Positions 7,835-16,788 of a stretch of 64,000 bases of DNA are shown piece after piece; the stretch's first letter is position 1, and the number at the start of each line of letters is the position of its first letter. The notes below the pieces were generated by a model that saw only the letters and a list, made by a program, of their open reading frames with translations, was not told where the DNA came from and searched no databases. The DNA comes from Blastococcus_B deserti (lineage in GTDB: Bacteria > Actinomycetota > Actinomycetes > Mycobacteriales > Geodermatophilaceae): the NCBI RefSeq assembly GCF_042682525.1, contig NZ_JBHUHP010000028.1, forward strand, positions 91,283 through 155,282, read 5' to 3'. Made by a program: the position numbers and the translations under genes.

Positions 7835-8317
7835 TCAGATCGGCGGGCGGTCCTCGTAGAACGTGGAGAGGACGACCGTCGTCCGCGTGGTGACGTTCGC
7901 GGCCGCGCGGATCTCCTGCAGCAGGTGCTCGAGGGCGTCGGGCGAGGCGACGCGCACCTTGAGGATGTAGCTCTCCACCCCCGCCACGGAGTGGCACTCC
8001 TCGATGGCCGGCAGGTGCGCCAGCCGTGCGGGCGCGTCGTCGGGCTGGGCGACGTCGATGGGCGTGATCGACACGAACGCCGTCAGCGGGAGGCCCAGGG
8101 CCTTCGCGTCGAGGGTCGCGCGGTAGCCGGTGATGAGACCGCGCTGCTCCAGCCGGCGCACGCGCTGGTGGACCGCCGACACCGACAGCCCCACCTTCTC
8201 GGCCAGGTCGGTGTAGCTGGCCCGGCCGTCCCGGGCCAGCGCGGCCAGCAGGGCCCGGTCGACGTCCACGGCGGCGCTGCCCCCGCCCGGCTCAGCCGGC
8301 GAGTTCGACGAGCTCAC
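7835..8317 (-). CDS. Lrp/AsnC family transcriptional regulator
   Basis: This 160-residue protein is a standard Lrp/AsnC regulator. The N-terminal winged helix-turn-helix (VDVDRALLAALARDGRASY, then LAEKVGLSVSAVHQRVRRLE) occupies residues about 17-75, and the ligand-binding RAM domain follows to the end. Such proteins sense amino acids and often act on neighbouring genes. Its start lies inside the 3' end of the M24 peptidase gene (26-bp overlap), so it is probably translated from the same mRNA. This suggests the pair responds to a peptide-derived or free amino acid. The ligand cannot be read from sequence. Confidence 0.9.
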   Translation of the reverse strand: MSSSNSPAEPGGGSAAVDVDRALLAALARDGRASYTDLAEKVGLSVSAVHQRVRRLEQRGLITGYRATLDAKALGLPLTAFVSITPIDVAQPDDAPARLAHLPAIEECHSVAGVESYILKVRVASPDALEHLLQEIRAAANVTTRTTVVLSTFYEDRPPI

Positions 8318-9446
8318 GCCGGCCCTCGTTGAGCGTCCGGACGCCGTCGTCGGTGCAGACCACGATGTCCTCGATGCGGGCCCCGCAGCGGCCGGCCAGG
8401 TAGATGCCAGGCTCGACCGAGAAGGCCATGCCGGGCACCAGGGGCAGGTCGTTGCCGGCCACGATGTAAGGCGCCTCGTGGGTGTCCAGGCCGATGCCGT
8501 GCCCGGTGCGGTGGATGAAGTGCTCGCCCCAGCCGGCGTCGGCGATGACCTGCCGCGCCGCCGCGTCGATCTCCTCCGCGGTCACCCCGGGGCGTACGGC
8601 GGTGGTGGCGGCCGCCTGCGCGGCCTGCAGGACGCCGTACCACGCCGCCACCTCGGCGTCCGCCGGGCCGCCGACGACGTACGTGCGCGTACAGTCCGAC
8701 CGGTAGCCGGTGGCCGTCTCCCCGCCGATGTCGACGACGACGAGGTCACCGGCCTGCACGGTGCGCCCGGAGAGCTCGTGGTGCGGACTGGCGCCGTTCG
8801 GGCCCGATCCGACGATCGTGAAATCCACGCCGGTGTGTCCCTCGGCGAGGATGGCGGCGGCGATGTCGGCGCCGACCTCCGCCTCCGTGCGACCGACCCG
8901 CAGCCACTCCCCCATCCGGGCGTGCACCCGGTCGATCGCCGCGCCGGCGAGGGCCAGCTCCTCGATCTCCGCCGCGGACTTCACCATGCGCAGCCGGTCG
9001 ACGACCGGGCTCGCGATCTCCAGCGCCGCGCCGGGCAGCGCCCGCTGCACGCCGAGCGCGTGCTCGGCCCACGTCCGGCTGCCGACGGCGACGCGACCGG
9101 GTGCGGTACCCAGGCGGGCCATGGCCGCCCCGGCCAGCAGCGCGAACGGGTCGTCGGTCTCGTCCCACGCCAGCAGCTCCAGGTCGAGGGCGCCCGCCGG
9201 GCTCGCGTCCACCATGGGCGCCTCCAGCCGCGGCACGACCAGGAACGGCTCGCCGCGGCGCGGGACCACCAGTGCGGTGAGCCGCTCCATCGCGTGCGCG
9301 TTGTAGCCGCACAGGTAGCGCAGGTCCGAGCCGGGGGTGAGCACCAGGAGGTCGACCCCGGTCTCCTCGGCGATGTCCCTGGCTGCGTGCACGCGGTCGA
9401 TCGTCACGAGCGGGCTCTTCCCGGCCGGTGCAGTCGCGGTTCCCAC
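8292..9446 (-). CDS. M24 family metallopeptidase (Xaa-Pro aminopeptidase-like)
   Basis: This 384-residue protein has the two-domain layout of Xaa-Pro peptidases. An N-terminal creatinase-type domain (to about residue 150) is followed by the pita-bread catalytic domain. The metal ligands are visible: DIGGETATGYRSDCTRTY (two Asp), HRTGHGIGLDTHE (His), FSVEPGIYL (Glu) and RIEDIVV (Glu). It probably removes the N-terminal residue from peptides with proline in position two, in the cytoplasm. The GTG start at 9446 follows TAGTCT plus six bases. The gene overlaps the AsnC regulator downstream by 26 bp. Confidence 0.87.
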   Translation of the reverse strand: MGTATAPAGKSPLVTIDRVHAARDIAEETGVDLLVLTPGSDLRYLCGYNAHAMERLTALVVPRRGEPFLVVPRLEAPMVDASPAGALDLELLAWDETDDPFALLAGAAMARLGTAPGRVAVGSRTWAEHALGVQRALPGAALEIASPVVDRLRMVKSAAEIEELALAGAAIDRVHARMGEWLRVGRTEAEVGADIAAAILAEGHTGVDFTIVGSGPNGASPHHELSGRTVQAGDLVVVDIGGETATGYRSDCTRTYVVGGPADAEVAAWYGVLQAAQAAATTAVRPGVTAEEIDAAARQVIADAGWGEHFIHRTGHGIGLDTHEAPYIVAGNDLPLVPGMAFSVEPGIYLAGRCGARIEDIVVCTDDGVRTLNEGRRELVELAG

Positions 9447-9452
9447 GAGCGC

Positions 9453-9458
9453 AGACTA
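9453..9458 (-). promoter_or_regulatory. Leaderless -10 element of the M24 peptidase/AsnC unit
   Basis: On the minus strand TAGTCT is followed by six bases and the GTG at 9446, in the same layout as other first genes in this window. Confidence 0.55.
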
Positions 9459-9499
9459 GCCACGAGGACGCCCGATCTCCGCGCACGTCGCCGGACCGC

Positions 9500-9505
9500 T
9501 ACCGT
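9500..9505 (+). promoter_or_regulatory. Possible leaderless -10 element of the exonuclease gene
   Basis: TACCGT lies eight bases before the GTG at 9514. The spacing is slightly long for a leaderless start, so the call is weaker than the others. Confidence 0.4.
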
Positions 9506-9513
9506 CCGCGACC

Positions 9514-10443
9514 GTGACGACCATGCTGCTGGACGCGGCCAGCCTCTACTTCCGGGCCTTCTACGGCGTCCCGACCAGCGTGACGACGCCGGACGGGCGC
9601 CCGATCAACGCCGTCCGGGGCTTCCTCGACATGACCGCCCGGCTGCTCACCGCGCACCGCCCCGATCGGCTGGTCGCCTGCTGGGACGACGACTGGCGGC
9701 CGGCCTTCCGGGTGGCGGCCCTGCCGTCGTACAAGGCCCACCGGCTGGCCCCGGAGGGCTCGGAGGAGATCGTGCCCGACGAGCTGGGCCCGCAGGTCCC
9801 CGTCCTGGTCGACGTCCTGGCCGCGGCGGGCATCGACCGGGTGGGCGCGCCCGGCTACGAGGCGGACGACGTGATCGGCACCCTGGCCACGCGCGCCCGC
9901 GGGCCGGTCGACGTGGTGACCGGCGACCGCGACCTGTTCCAGCTGGTGGACGACGCGCGCGGCATCCGCGTGCTCTACACCGCCCGTGGCATCACCGACA
10001 TCGAGTTCGTCGACGAGGCGGCGGTGCGGGCGAAGTACGGCATCCCGGGGCGCGCCTACGCCGACTTCGCGGTCCTCCGCGGCGACCCGAGCGACGGGCT
10101 GCCCGGGGTGGCGGGGGTGGGCGCGAAGACGGCGGCGGCGCTGATCAACGAGTTCGGGGACCTGGCCGGCATCCGGGCCGCCGTCGCGCGGACCGTCGTC
10201 GCGAGGCCGCCGCTGACCGCCGCCGTCCTCAAGAAGTTGCACGCGGCAGCGGACTACCTGGATGCCGCACCGGTGGTCGTGGCGGTCTGCCGGACGATCG
10301 ACCTGCCACCGGTCGAGGGGACGCTCCCCCGCGCGCCGGCCGATCCCGCCGCGCTGGCGGGGCTGGCCGCCCGGCACGGGCTGGAGTCCTCGGTCCGGCG
10401 GCTGGGTGCCGCCCTCGGCTGGCCGGCCGATGCGCTGACGTGA
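9514..10443 (+). CDS. 5'-3' exonuclease (FEN-like, stand-alone)
   Basis: This 309-residue protein matches the 5' nuclease domain of DNA polymerase I without the polymerase part. Metal-binding acidic residues are seen in MLLDAASLYFRAF, EADDVIGTLA and VTGDRDLFQL. The helix-hairpin-helix DNA-binding segment is GLPGVAGVGAKTAAALI. Stand-alone members remove RNA primers or flaps and back up PolA. The GTG start at 9514 gives the expected N-terminus, with hydrophobic residues leading into the first catalytic Asp. It is divergent from the M24 gene and convergent with the DUF4333 gene. Confidence 0.88.
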   Translation: MTTMLLDAASLYFRAFYGVPTSVTTPDGRPINAVRGFLDMTARLLTAHRPDRLVACWDDDWRPAFRVAALPSYKAHRLAPEGSEEIVPDELGPQVPVLVDVLAAAGIDRVGAPGYEADDVIGTLATRARGPVDVVTGDRDLFQLVDDARGIRVLYTARGITDIEFVDEAAVRAKYGIPGRAYADFAVLRGDPSDGLPGVAGVGAKTAAALINEFGDLAGIRAAVARTVVARPPLTAAVLKKLHAAADYLDAAPVVVAVCRTIDLPPVEGTLPRAPADPAALAGLAARHGLESSVRRLGAALGWPADALT

Positions 10444-10463
10444 GGGCCAGCGGCCACCGGCCG

Positions 10464-11240
10464 TCAGGGTTCGGTCCAGGTGTAGGCCGCCGTGTCTTCA
10501 TCGGTGATCGCGATCTGCAGCGTGACGTCCTCGCCGTCAGCCGTCGTCCCGGTGCACTCGTAGGTCGCCCCCGACTCGACCTTCATCTCCTCGGCGCAGT
10601 CGAGGTCGATGGCCACGCCCTCGCGCTCCTCGAACTGGGCCGCGACGTCGCGCTCGACCGCGTTCCGGTCCAGCACCGTCGAGGACAGGCTCAGCGCCAG
10701 GACGACGACACCGGCGATGAGGACGACGACTCCGGCGGTGACCGTGGCGACGAGCCCCACGCGGGACTTCCTCTCCGGTGCCGGCGCCCCGTACGGGGGC
10801 CCGTACTGGGGCGCCCCGTACTGGGGCCCGTACTGCGGCGCCCCGTACTGGGGCCCGTACTGCGGCGCTCCCTGCTGGGGTGCTCCCTGCTGGAGTGCTC
10901 CGAACTCGGGCGCTCCGTACTGCGGTGCCCCGTGCTGCGGTGCCCCGGGCTGCGGTGCCCCGGGCTGCGGTGTCCCGTACGGCGGCCCTGCGTACGGCGG
11001 GGGCTGCCCGTAGGGCTGCTGCGGCTGCCCGTACGGCGGGGGCTGCCCGTACCCGCCGGGGGTCGGCCGGGGTGAGCCGTAGGGCGGGGTCGGGTACCGC
11101 TCGGACGGTCCGTCGGGCTGCTGGGGACGTCCGGGCGACGGCACGGGGCGGGTCGCGTCGCGATCGACCCCGGTCGTACCCCCGCGCTCCTCGCCCCGCT
11201 CCTCGCCCCGCTCCCCGTGGCCGTGCGGCGGGTTCGTCAT
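10464..11240 (-). CDS. DUF4333 membrane protein with a Pro/Gly/Tyr-rich N-terminus
   Basis: The 258-residue protein has three parts. Residues 1-150 are low-complexity and rich in Pro, Gly, Gln and Tyr, with tandem GAPQYGP-type repeats. A single membrane helix follows (VGLVATVTAGVVVLIAGVVVLALSL). The C-terminal DUF4333 domain contains a conserved pair of cysteines (DLDCAEE and YECTGT). The topology suggests the repeats are cytoplasmic and the domain faces outside. The function of DUF4333 is unknown. I chose the ATG at 11240 because the long upstream frame is compositionally implausible. The gene is convergent with the exonuclease gene and follows the helicase terminator. Confidence 0.75.
   Translation of the reverse strand: MTNPPHGHGERGEERGEERGGTTGVDRDATRPVPSPGRPQQPDGPSERYPTPPYGSPRPTPGGYGQPPPYGQPQQPYGQPPPYAGPPYGTPQPGAPQPGAPQHGAPQYGAPEFGALQQGAPQQGAPQYGPQYGAPQYGPQYGAPQYGPPYGAPAPERKSRVGLVATVTAGVVVLIAGVVVLALSLSSTVLDRNAVERDVAAQFEEREGVAIDLDCAEEMKVESGATYECTGTTADGEDVTLQIAITDEDTAAYTWTEP
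10786..11055 (-). repeat. Intragenic tandem repeats encoding GAPQYGP-like units
   Basis: About 270 bases within the DUF4333 gene consist of imperfect 15- to 30-bp units that code for Pro-Gln-Tyr-Gly runs. The closest copies lie near 10788-10866. Copy number is likely to vary between strains by slippage. Confidence 0.7.
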
Positions 11241-11306
11241 GGTCGCTCCCCGGTCCGGCGTCCCCCCGTGACGAGGGGTCCCGGGGCGCTCGAATTGTGC
11301 CGCACC

Positions 11307-11344
11307 ACGGCCCGGCCCGGCCCGGCGCGGCACACCCGGGCCGT
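11307..11344 (-). terminator. Hairpin terminator after the helicase gene
   Basis: ACGGCCCGG (11307-11315) pairs perfectly with CCGGGCCGT (11336-11344). The hairpin begins 14 bases past the helicase stop codon. It has no T-run, as is usual in this GC range. Confidence 0.5.
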
Positions 11345-11358
11345 CCCGGGACCGCGGA

Positions 11359-14205
11359 TCAGCCGCCGACCGCGACCGCGACCACGCCGCGGCGCACCCG
11401 GCCCACCGCGGCCCGGGCGACGCCGGCGACCGGCTCCTCGGCGACCTTGGCCAGCTGGTCGAGCAGGTCGATGAGCTGGCGCATCCAGCGCACGAAGTCA
11501 CCGCCGGAGAGCTCGGTGCCGGCCTGCTCGGCACCGGCCAGGACGCGGTCGAGGCTCTGCCCGTCGGCCCAGCGGTACGCGGCCCACGCGAACCCCAGGT
11601 CGAGGTCACGGGTCACCCGGACACCGTGGTGGGCCTCCACGTCGTGCAGCCGCGACAGGATCCGCCGCATCTCGCCGACGGCCGCGGCGACCTTGCCGGC
11701 GGGGATCGCGGGCAGGGACGGCGTGTCGCGACGGGCCTCGAACACCACCGTGGACGCCGCCGCAGCGAGCTCGGCCGGGGTGAGCCCGCGCCAGGCACCC
11801 GAGCGCAGGCACTCGGCGACCAGCAGGTCGGCCTCCGACCAGATCCGGGCGAGCCGGCGTCCCTCGTCGGTGACCAGGGGGACGTCGTCGGCCGCGCCGA
11901 GGACCTCCGTGTCGGCCGGAACCAGCGGCGCGACCTCCGGCACCAGGTAGCCGAGCTCCTCCAGGACGTCGCAGATCGCGTCGAACTGACGTGTGAGGGA
12001 CCCGGTCCGCTCGGCCATCTTCCGCTGCAGCGCGTCTGCCTCATGCACCGCGCGCAGCCACCGCTCCGCGACCCGCACCCGATCCTCGCGATCGGGCAGC
12101 TGGTGCACCGGATGGTTGCGCAGCGCCTGGCGCAGGTCGGCGAGCACCGGGTCGTCGGCGGCCGCGGACCGCTGCTTGATCCGCCGGGCCCCCAGGTCGT
12201 TTTCCACGCGGGCGTTCCGGAGGGTGGCGGCGAGGTCGCGTCGGGCGTGCGGGCTGCGGTGGTTGAAGTTCTTCGGCACCCGCACCCGGGCCAGCGCGGT
12301 GACCGGCGTGGGGAAGTCGACCGAGCCGAGCCGGCCGGCCCACTTGTCCTCGGTCAGCACCAGCGGGCGCGGATCGGCGAGGTCGGTGACGCCCGGGTCG
12401 AGGACGACCGCCAGCCCCTGCCGCCGTCCGGAGGGCACCCGGATGACGTCACCGGGACGCAGGGCGGCGAGCGCGTCGGCGGCCTCCATGCGCCGCTTGG
12501 CCTGGGAGTCGCGCGAGAGCTCCTTCTCCCGGTCGGCGATCTCCCGCCGGATCTGGGCGTAGGCACCGACGTCCCCGCGGTCGGAGTGCATCTCGGCGGC
12601 GAACCGCTCCGCCTCGTGCTCGTGCCGGGCCGCCGCGCGTGCCAGGCCCACCACCGACCGGTCGGCCTGGAACTGCGCGAAGGAGGAACCCAGCAGCTCG
12701 CGAGCCCGGGCCCGGCCGAAGGAGCTGACCAGGTTGACCGCCATGTTGTAGCTCGGCCGGAAGGACGACCGCAGCGGGAAAGTGCGGGTGCTGGCCAGAC
12801 CGGCGACCACCGAGGGATCCATGCCCGGCGCCCAGATGACCACCGCGTGGCCCTCGACGTCGATCCCACGGCGCCCGGCCCGGCCGGTCAGCTGGGTGTA
12901 CTCCCCCGGCGTGATGTCGACGTGCGCCTCGCCGTTCCACTTCACCAGCCGCTCGAGGACGACGCTGCGCGCGGGCATGTTGATGCCCAGGGCCAGGGTC
13001 TCCGTGGCGAAGACGGCCTTGACCAGGCCGCGGACGAAGCACTCCTCGACCGTCTCCTTGAACGCGGGCACCAGCCCGGCGTGGTGCGCCGCGAGGCCGG
13101 CCAGCAGGCTCTCGCGCCACTCCCAGAAGCCGAGGACGTGCAGGTCCTCCTCCGGGAGGGACCCGGTGCGCCGGTCGATGATCTCGGCGATCTCCGCGCG
13201 CTCGGCCTCGTCGGTCAGCCGCAACCCGCTCAGCAGGCACTGGTGGACGGCGGCGTCGCACCCGTTGCGGCTGAACACGAACGTGATGGCCGGCAGCAGG
13301 CCGGCGGCGTCGAGCCGAGCGATGACGTCCGGCCGGGCCGGGGGCCGGTAGCGCGGCCGGTGCGCACCGTTGTCCCGGCGGGAGTTCCCGCCGCCGCCGT
13401 GCCAGGAGTCGATGCGCCGCTCCTGCTCCCGCACGTACCGCACGAGCTCCGGGTCGACCACCGAGGCGCCGCGCTCCCGGGTGGACAGCTCCCGGGGCTG
13501 GTCCCCCTGCTCCCCCGCGTGCGCGGCGGGACGCAGGCTGAACAGGTCGAACACCCGGTTGCCGACGAGCATGTGCTGCCAGAGCGGAACCGGCCGCACC
13601 TCGCTGACGACGACCTTCGTGTGCCCCCGGACGGTGACCAGCCATTCGCCGAACTCCTCGGCGTTGCTCACCGTCGCCGACAGCGAGACGAGGGTGACCC
13701 ACTCCGGGAGGTGGATGATCACCTCCTCCCACACCGCGCCGCGGAACCGGTCGGCGAGGTAGTGCACCTCGTCCATGACCACGTACCCGAGGCCTTCGAT
13801 GGCCGGGGACTCGGCGTAGAGCATGTTGCGCAGGACCTCGGTGGTCATCACGACCACGGGGGCGTCGCCGTTCACCGCGTTGTCGCCGGTGAGCAGGCCC
13901 ACCGTGTCCGGGCCGTACCGCTCCACGAGGTCCGCGTACTTCTGGTTGGACAGGGCCTTGATCGGCGTCGTGTAGAACGCCTTGCGGCCCTCGGCCAGCG
14001 CCTTGTGGACGGCGAACTCGCCGACCACGGTCTTGCCCGCGCCGGTGGGCGCGCAGACCAGCACGCCGGAGCCCTCGTCGAGCGCCTCGCAGGCCTCGAC
14101 CTGGAAGGGGTCGAGGGAGAACCCGAGCTCGGCGGTGAAGTCCGACAGCGTGGGATGAGCGGTCCGCCGCCGGGCAGCTGCGTAGCGCTCAGCGGGGCTG
14201 GACAT
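11359..14205 (-). CDS. helY: Ski2/Mtr4-like DEAD/DEAH-box RNA helicase
   Basis: This 948-residue protein has the full Ski2-like architecture. Walker A is APTGAGKT (residues 52-59) and the DExH box is MDEVHYL. SLSATVSNAEEFG is motif III. Motif VI is in the stretch ending YTQLTGRAGRRG, and the long C-terminal region ends in a DSHCT-type domain (DFVRWMRQLIDLLDQL). Homologues in actinobacteria are called HelY and are thought to unwind structured RNA, though the in vivo role is not settled. The ATG at 14205 follows TACTGT and six bases. The gene lies downstream of the lipid kinase and Tat genes on the same strand but has its own promoter. A hairpin ends the transcript. Confidence 0.9.
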   Translation of the reverse strand: MSSPAERYAAARRRTAHPTLSDFTAELGFSLDPFQVEACEALDEGSGVLVCAPTGAGKTVVGEFAVHKALAEGRKAFYTTPIKALSNQKYADLVERYGPDTVGLLTGDNAVNGDAPVVVMTTEVLRNMLYAESPAIEGLGYVVMDEVHYLADRFRGAVWEEVIIHLPEWVTLVSLSATVSNAEEFGEWLVTVRGHTKVVVSEVRPVPLWQHMLVGNRVFDLFSLRPAAHAGEQGDQPRELSTRERGASVVDPELVRYVREQERRIDSWHGGGGNSRRDNGAHRPRYRPPARPDVIARLDAAGLLPAITFVFSRNGCDAAVHQCLLSGLRLTDEAERAEIAEIIDRRTGSLPEEDLHVLGFWEWRESLLAGLAAHHAGLVPAFKETVEECFVRGLVKAVFATETLALGINMPARSVVLERLVKWNGEAHVDITPGEYTQLTGRAGRRGIDVEGHAVVIWAPGMDPSVVAGLASTRTFPLRSSFRPSYNMAVNLVSSFGRARARELLGSSFAQFQADRSVVGLARAAARHEHEAERFAAEMHSDRGDVGAYAQIRREIADREKELSRDSQAKRRMEAADALAALRPGDVIRVPSGRRQGLAVVLDPGVTDLADPRPLVLTEDKWAGRLGSVDFPTPVTALARVRVPKNFNHRSPHARRDLAATLRNARVENDLGARRIKQRSAAADDPVLADLRQALRNHPVHQLPDREDRVRVAERWLRAVHEADALQRKMAERTGSLTRQFDAICDVLEELGYLVPEVAPLVPADTEVLGAADDVPLVTDEGRRLARIWSEADLLVAECLRSGAWRGLTPAELAAAASTVVFEARRDTPSLPAIPAGKVAAAVGEMRRILSRLHDVEAHHGVRVTRDLDLGFAWAAYRWADGQSLDRVLAGAEQAGTELSGGDFVRWMRQLIDLLDQLAKVAEEPVAGVARAAVGRVRRGVVAVAVGG

Positions 14206-14211
14206 GCCCCC

Positions 14212-14217
14212 ACAGTA
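14212..14217 (-). promoter_or_regulatory. Leaderless -10 element of the helicase gene
   Basis: On the minus strand TACTGT is followed by six bases and the ATG at 14205. Confidence 0.55.
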
Positions 14218-14280
14218 AGGACCTCCCGGCCCCCCGCCACTCGCAGGCTCGCGGCGGGCCCCTGCAGGAAGGCCGTCGGC

Positions 14281-15180
14281 TCAGCGCCGGGTACCCACCA
14301 CGCGAAAGGCGCCCTGGACGCACTCGGCCACGGCCGGCAGCGCCGCCACCGGCTCACCGTCGGCACAGGTGGTGACGCCCGGGCTGGACAGCTCCACGCG
14401 GGCGGCGCGGATGACCGACACCGACGGGTGGTCGACGTGAGTGCCGGAAGCCAGCCGTGGTCTGGTGCGGATCAGCTCCCGGCGCGTGGTGGCGCCGACG
14501 ACGGTGACGTCGAAGAGGCCGTCGGTGGGGTCGGCCCCCGGGCAGATCTTCATCCCGCCGCCGTACCAGGCGGTGTTGCCGACGGCGACCATCGTGACCG
14601 GCAGGGTCCGCGACTCGCCGTCCAGCACCAGGGTGAGCTCGCGTGGCCGGAGACGGGCCAGCTCCGCCAGGACGGCGACGTCGTACCGGCGGCGTCCGCG
14701 CGGCCAGCGCAGCCGGTTCGCCCGGTCGGTGACCGGGGAGTCGAACCCGCAGCACAGGACGGTGGCCCACCACCGCTGCCCCGTCCGCCCGGCGTCGACG
14801 ATCCGCGTGGTCCCCGCCCGCAGGTCGGCCGCCGCGGCGCGGGCAGCGGCGAGGGGCTCCCGCGGGATGCCGAGTGCCAGCACCAGGTCGTTGCCCGTGC
14901 CGGCCGGGACCGGCGCCAGCGGGATCGGCGTCCCCGCGACGGCCTGGAGCGCCGCGTGCTGCGTCCCGTCCCCGCCCACGGCGACGACCGCCCGGGTGCC
15001 GGCGGCGACGGCTGCGGCCACCTGGCGCTCGGCCTCAGCGGCGCTGGTGGCCGGCAGCAGCTCGGGCGAGAAGCCGGCCTCCCGGAAGGCCGCGAGGACC
15101 TCCACGGCCAGCGCGGCGCCCCGTCCGCGGCCTGCGGCAGGGCTGACCAGGACGGCCACGTCGGCCGACGAGGTGCCCAC
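14281..15180 (-). CDS. Diacylglycerol kinase-family lipid kinase
   Basis: This 299-residue protein has the DAGK catalytic fold. The nucleotide-binding block VAVGGDGTQHAALQ is near residue 66, and the second glycine-rich block PVPAGTGNDLVLALG near residue 90. A C-terminal beta-sandwich includes NTAWYGGGMKICPGADPTDGLFDV. The family phosphorylates diacylglycerol or related lipids at the inner membrane face. Homologues in actinobacteria commonly sit between the helicase and the Tat genes, as here. The gap to tatC is only 3 bp, so the two are almost certainly co-transcribed. The exact lipid substrate is unknown. Confidence 0.87.
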   Translation of the reverse strand: MGTSSADVAVLVSPAAGRGRGAALAVEVLAAFREAGFSPELLPATSAAEAERQVAAAVAAGTRAVVAVGGDGTQHAALQAVAGTPIPLAPVPAGTGNDLVLALGIPREPLAAARAAAADLRAGTTRIVDAGRTGQRWWATVLCCGFDSPVTDRANRLRWPRGRRRYDVAVLAELARLRPRELTLVLDGESRTLPVTMVAVGNTAWYGGGMKICPGADPTDGLFDVTVVGATTRRELIRTRPRLASGTHVDHPSVSVIRAARVELSSPGVTTCADGEPVAALPAVAECVQGAFRVVGTRR

Positions 15181-15183
15181 CCC

Positions 15184-16098
15184 TCAGCCGCGGAACGGCG
15201 TGGTGGACGGGTCGCGGGAGTCCTCCAGCCGGGACGGGCGGGCGTCCAGCGGGGAGGCCTCGTCGTCCCCGAGGTCGTGGAAGTGCTGGGCGGCGTCCCG
15301 CTTGGCCCGCCGCTTGTCCACCACGCGCGCGATCTGGATCGCCGTCTCGAACAGCAGAATCATCGGGCCGGCCATCGCGAGCATGGTGAAGGGGTCCTGC
15401 GTGGGCGTGACGAACGCGGCGAAGACGACGGTGAGGAAGAAGATCCAGCGCCTCGACCGGCTGAGCGCCTCATGGCTCAGCACCCCGACGAGGTTGAGGG
15501 CGACCGCGATGAGCGGCAGCTCCAGCGACAGCCCGAAGGCCACCAGCAGGCTCACGACGAAGCCGAGGTAGTCCGGTGCGGTCAGCTGGAAGGCGACCTC
15601 GTTCCCGGCCAGCGAGAGCAGCAGTTCGAGGCCCTTGCGGAGCGTGAGCCAGGCGAGGAACGCCCCGGCCGCGAACAGCAGCGTGGAGGCCGCGACGAAG
15701 CCGACCGTGTAGCGCTTCTCGTTCCGCTTCAGCCCGGGGGTGATGAAGGCCCAGAGCTGGTAGAGCCAGAAGGGAGCGGAGAGCACGGCCCCGGCGATGA
15801 GGCCGATCTTGAGGCGGAGCAGGACGCCGCCGAACACGTCGAGCACGACGAGACGGCAGTCCTCGTCCCCCTGGAACCGGAACTGGCCCGGCAGGGCGCA
15901 GTACGGCTCGGTCAGGAAGGTGAGCAGCCCGCGGTCGTACCAGAGGAAGCCGACCACCGTGCCCAGCGCCAGCGCGAGCAGCGCCTTGGCGATGCGGTTG
16001 CGCAGTTCGGTGAGATGGGCGACGAGGGTCATCGTCGCCTCGGGGTCCCGGGGCGCGCGGCGTCGTCGAAGCCGCGGCCCCCGAGGGGCGGTCGTCAC
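15184..16098 (-). CDS. tatC: Sec-independent protein translocase subunit TatC
   Basis: TatC is the multi-spanning receptor of the twin-arginine translocase. The 304-residue frame starts at a GTG (16098) with a basic leader. An internal ATG at 16032 gives MTLVAHLTELRNRI, the usual TatC beginning, and may be the true start. Six membrane segments are visible, with the family blocks LLTFLTEPYCALPG, VLLRLKIGLIAGAVLSAPFWLYQLW, FIALGLKRNE-like FITPGLKRNEKR and SLELPLIAVALNLVGV. The C-terminus is charged. It lies 25 bp after tatA and 3 bp before the lipid kinase, giving a tatA-tatC-lipid kinase operon. Confidence 0.95.
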   Translation of the reverse strand: MTTAPRGPRLRRRRAPRDPEATMTLVAHLTELRNRIAKALLALALGTVVGFLWYDRGLLTFLTEPYCALPGQFRFQGDEDCRLVVLDVFGGVLLRLKIGLIAGAVLSAPFWLYQLWAFITPGLKRNEKRYTVGFVAASTLLFAAGAFLAWLTLRKGLELLLSLAGNEVAFQLTAPDYLGFVVSLLVAFGLSLELPLIAVALNLVGVLSHEALSRSRRWIFFLTVVFAAFVTPTQDPFTMLAMAGPMILLFETAIQIARVVDKRRAKRDAAQHFHDLGDDEASPLDARPSRLEDSRDPSTTPFRG

Positions 16099-16123
16099 CG
16101 TCGTCGTGCCCGGGGCGGAAGGG

Positions 16124-16474
16124 TCAGCGCGGGCCGTCGGCCGCGCGGCTCTGCTCGGCGCGGGCCCGCAGCTCGGCGGCGCGCGCCTCCTCCTGCAGCT
16201 GGGCGGTCAGGTCACCGCTCGCCGAGGAGGCGGCAGCGGTGGGGGCCGGGGTCACAGGGGCGGAGATCTCGCCGCGCACCGGGGTGCCGGCCCGGGCGGC
16301 CTCCTTGCCGCGGACCGCCGAGCCGGCGTCGTCGTCCTTCATGCCCTTCATCTCGCCCTTGAAGATCCGCAGCGAGCGGCCGAGCGAGCGGGAGGCGTCG
16401 GGCAGCTTCTTGTAGCCGAAGAGCAACAGGATGGCCAGGATGATCAGGCCGATCTCCAACGGGCCGAGATTCAC
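16124..16474 (-). CDS. tatA: Sec-independent protein translocase subunit TatA
   Basis: This 116-residue protein starts MNLGPLEIGLIILAILLLFG, the single TatA membrane helix, followed by the amphipathic helix with KKLPDASRSLGRSLRIFK. The C-terminal tail is charged and Ala-rich. TatA oligomers form the export conduit used with TatC for folded proteins. The gene precedes tatC by 25 bp on the same strand, and no tatB is seen nearby. The 97 bp upstream separate it from the small membrane protein gene and may hold the operon promoter. Confidence 0.93.
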   Translation of the reverse strand: MNLGPLEIGLIILAILLLFGYKKLPDASRSLGRSLRIFKGEMKGMKDDDAGSAVRGKEAARAGTPVRGEISAPVTPAPTAAASSASGDLTAQLQEEARAAELRARAEQSRAADGPR

Positions 16475-16571
16475 TGGTCCTCCAGGGGTGGGTGGGCACC
16501 GGCGATGCTACGCCGGCGGGGGTTCGGATCCCGCCTTGCGCGCGGATGTCGGCCCGGACGTCGCCGGGCAT

Positions 16572-16778
16572 TCAGCTGCGGTTCGCGGGCCGGTCGCCGA
16601 GTTCGCCGGCGCGGGCGGCGGTGGCCTGCGCCCGCTCCAGGAGCGGCCGCACGTCGCGCTCGGCGGCCTCGAGCTCGCGGTCGAGCCGGCCGAACGCGCC
16701 CAGCACGCCGTGGGCGACGACGGCCAGGACGACCACCGCCAGCACGACCACGGCGCCGAGCACGATCCAGAACAGCAC
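16572..16778 (-). CDS. Small single-span membrane protein
   Basis: A 68-residue frame starts at GTG 16778, 10 bp after the pafC stop codon. It begins with a strong hydrophobic helix (LFWIVLGAVVVLAVVVLAVV), followed by a charged helical tail rich in Glu, Arg and Ala. The position between pafC and tatA, the tight spacing, and the clean membrane helix support a real gene. I do not recognise a family, and no function is proposed. A longer frame upstream would overlap pafC and is less likely. Confidence 0.6.
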   Translation of the reverse strand: MLFWIVLGAVVVLAVVVLAVVAHGVLGAFGRLDRELEAAERDVRPLLERAQATAARAGELGDRPANRS

Positions 16779-16788
16779 GGGGACGACC

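Noticed and set aside
11626..16362. A 1578-codon open frame on the plus strand
   Set aside because: It runs antisense through the helicase, lipid kinase and tat genes. Its translation is low-complexity and Arg/Gly/Asp-rich with no domain, which is typical of a shadow frame in GC-rich DNA.
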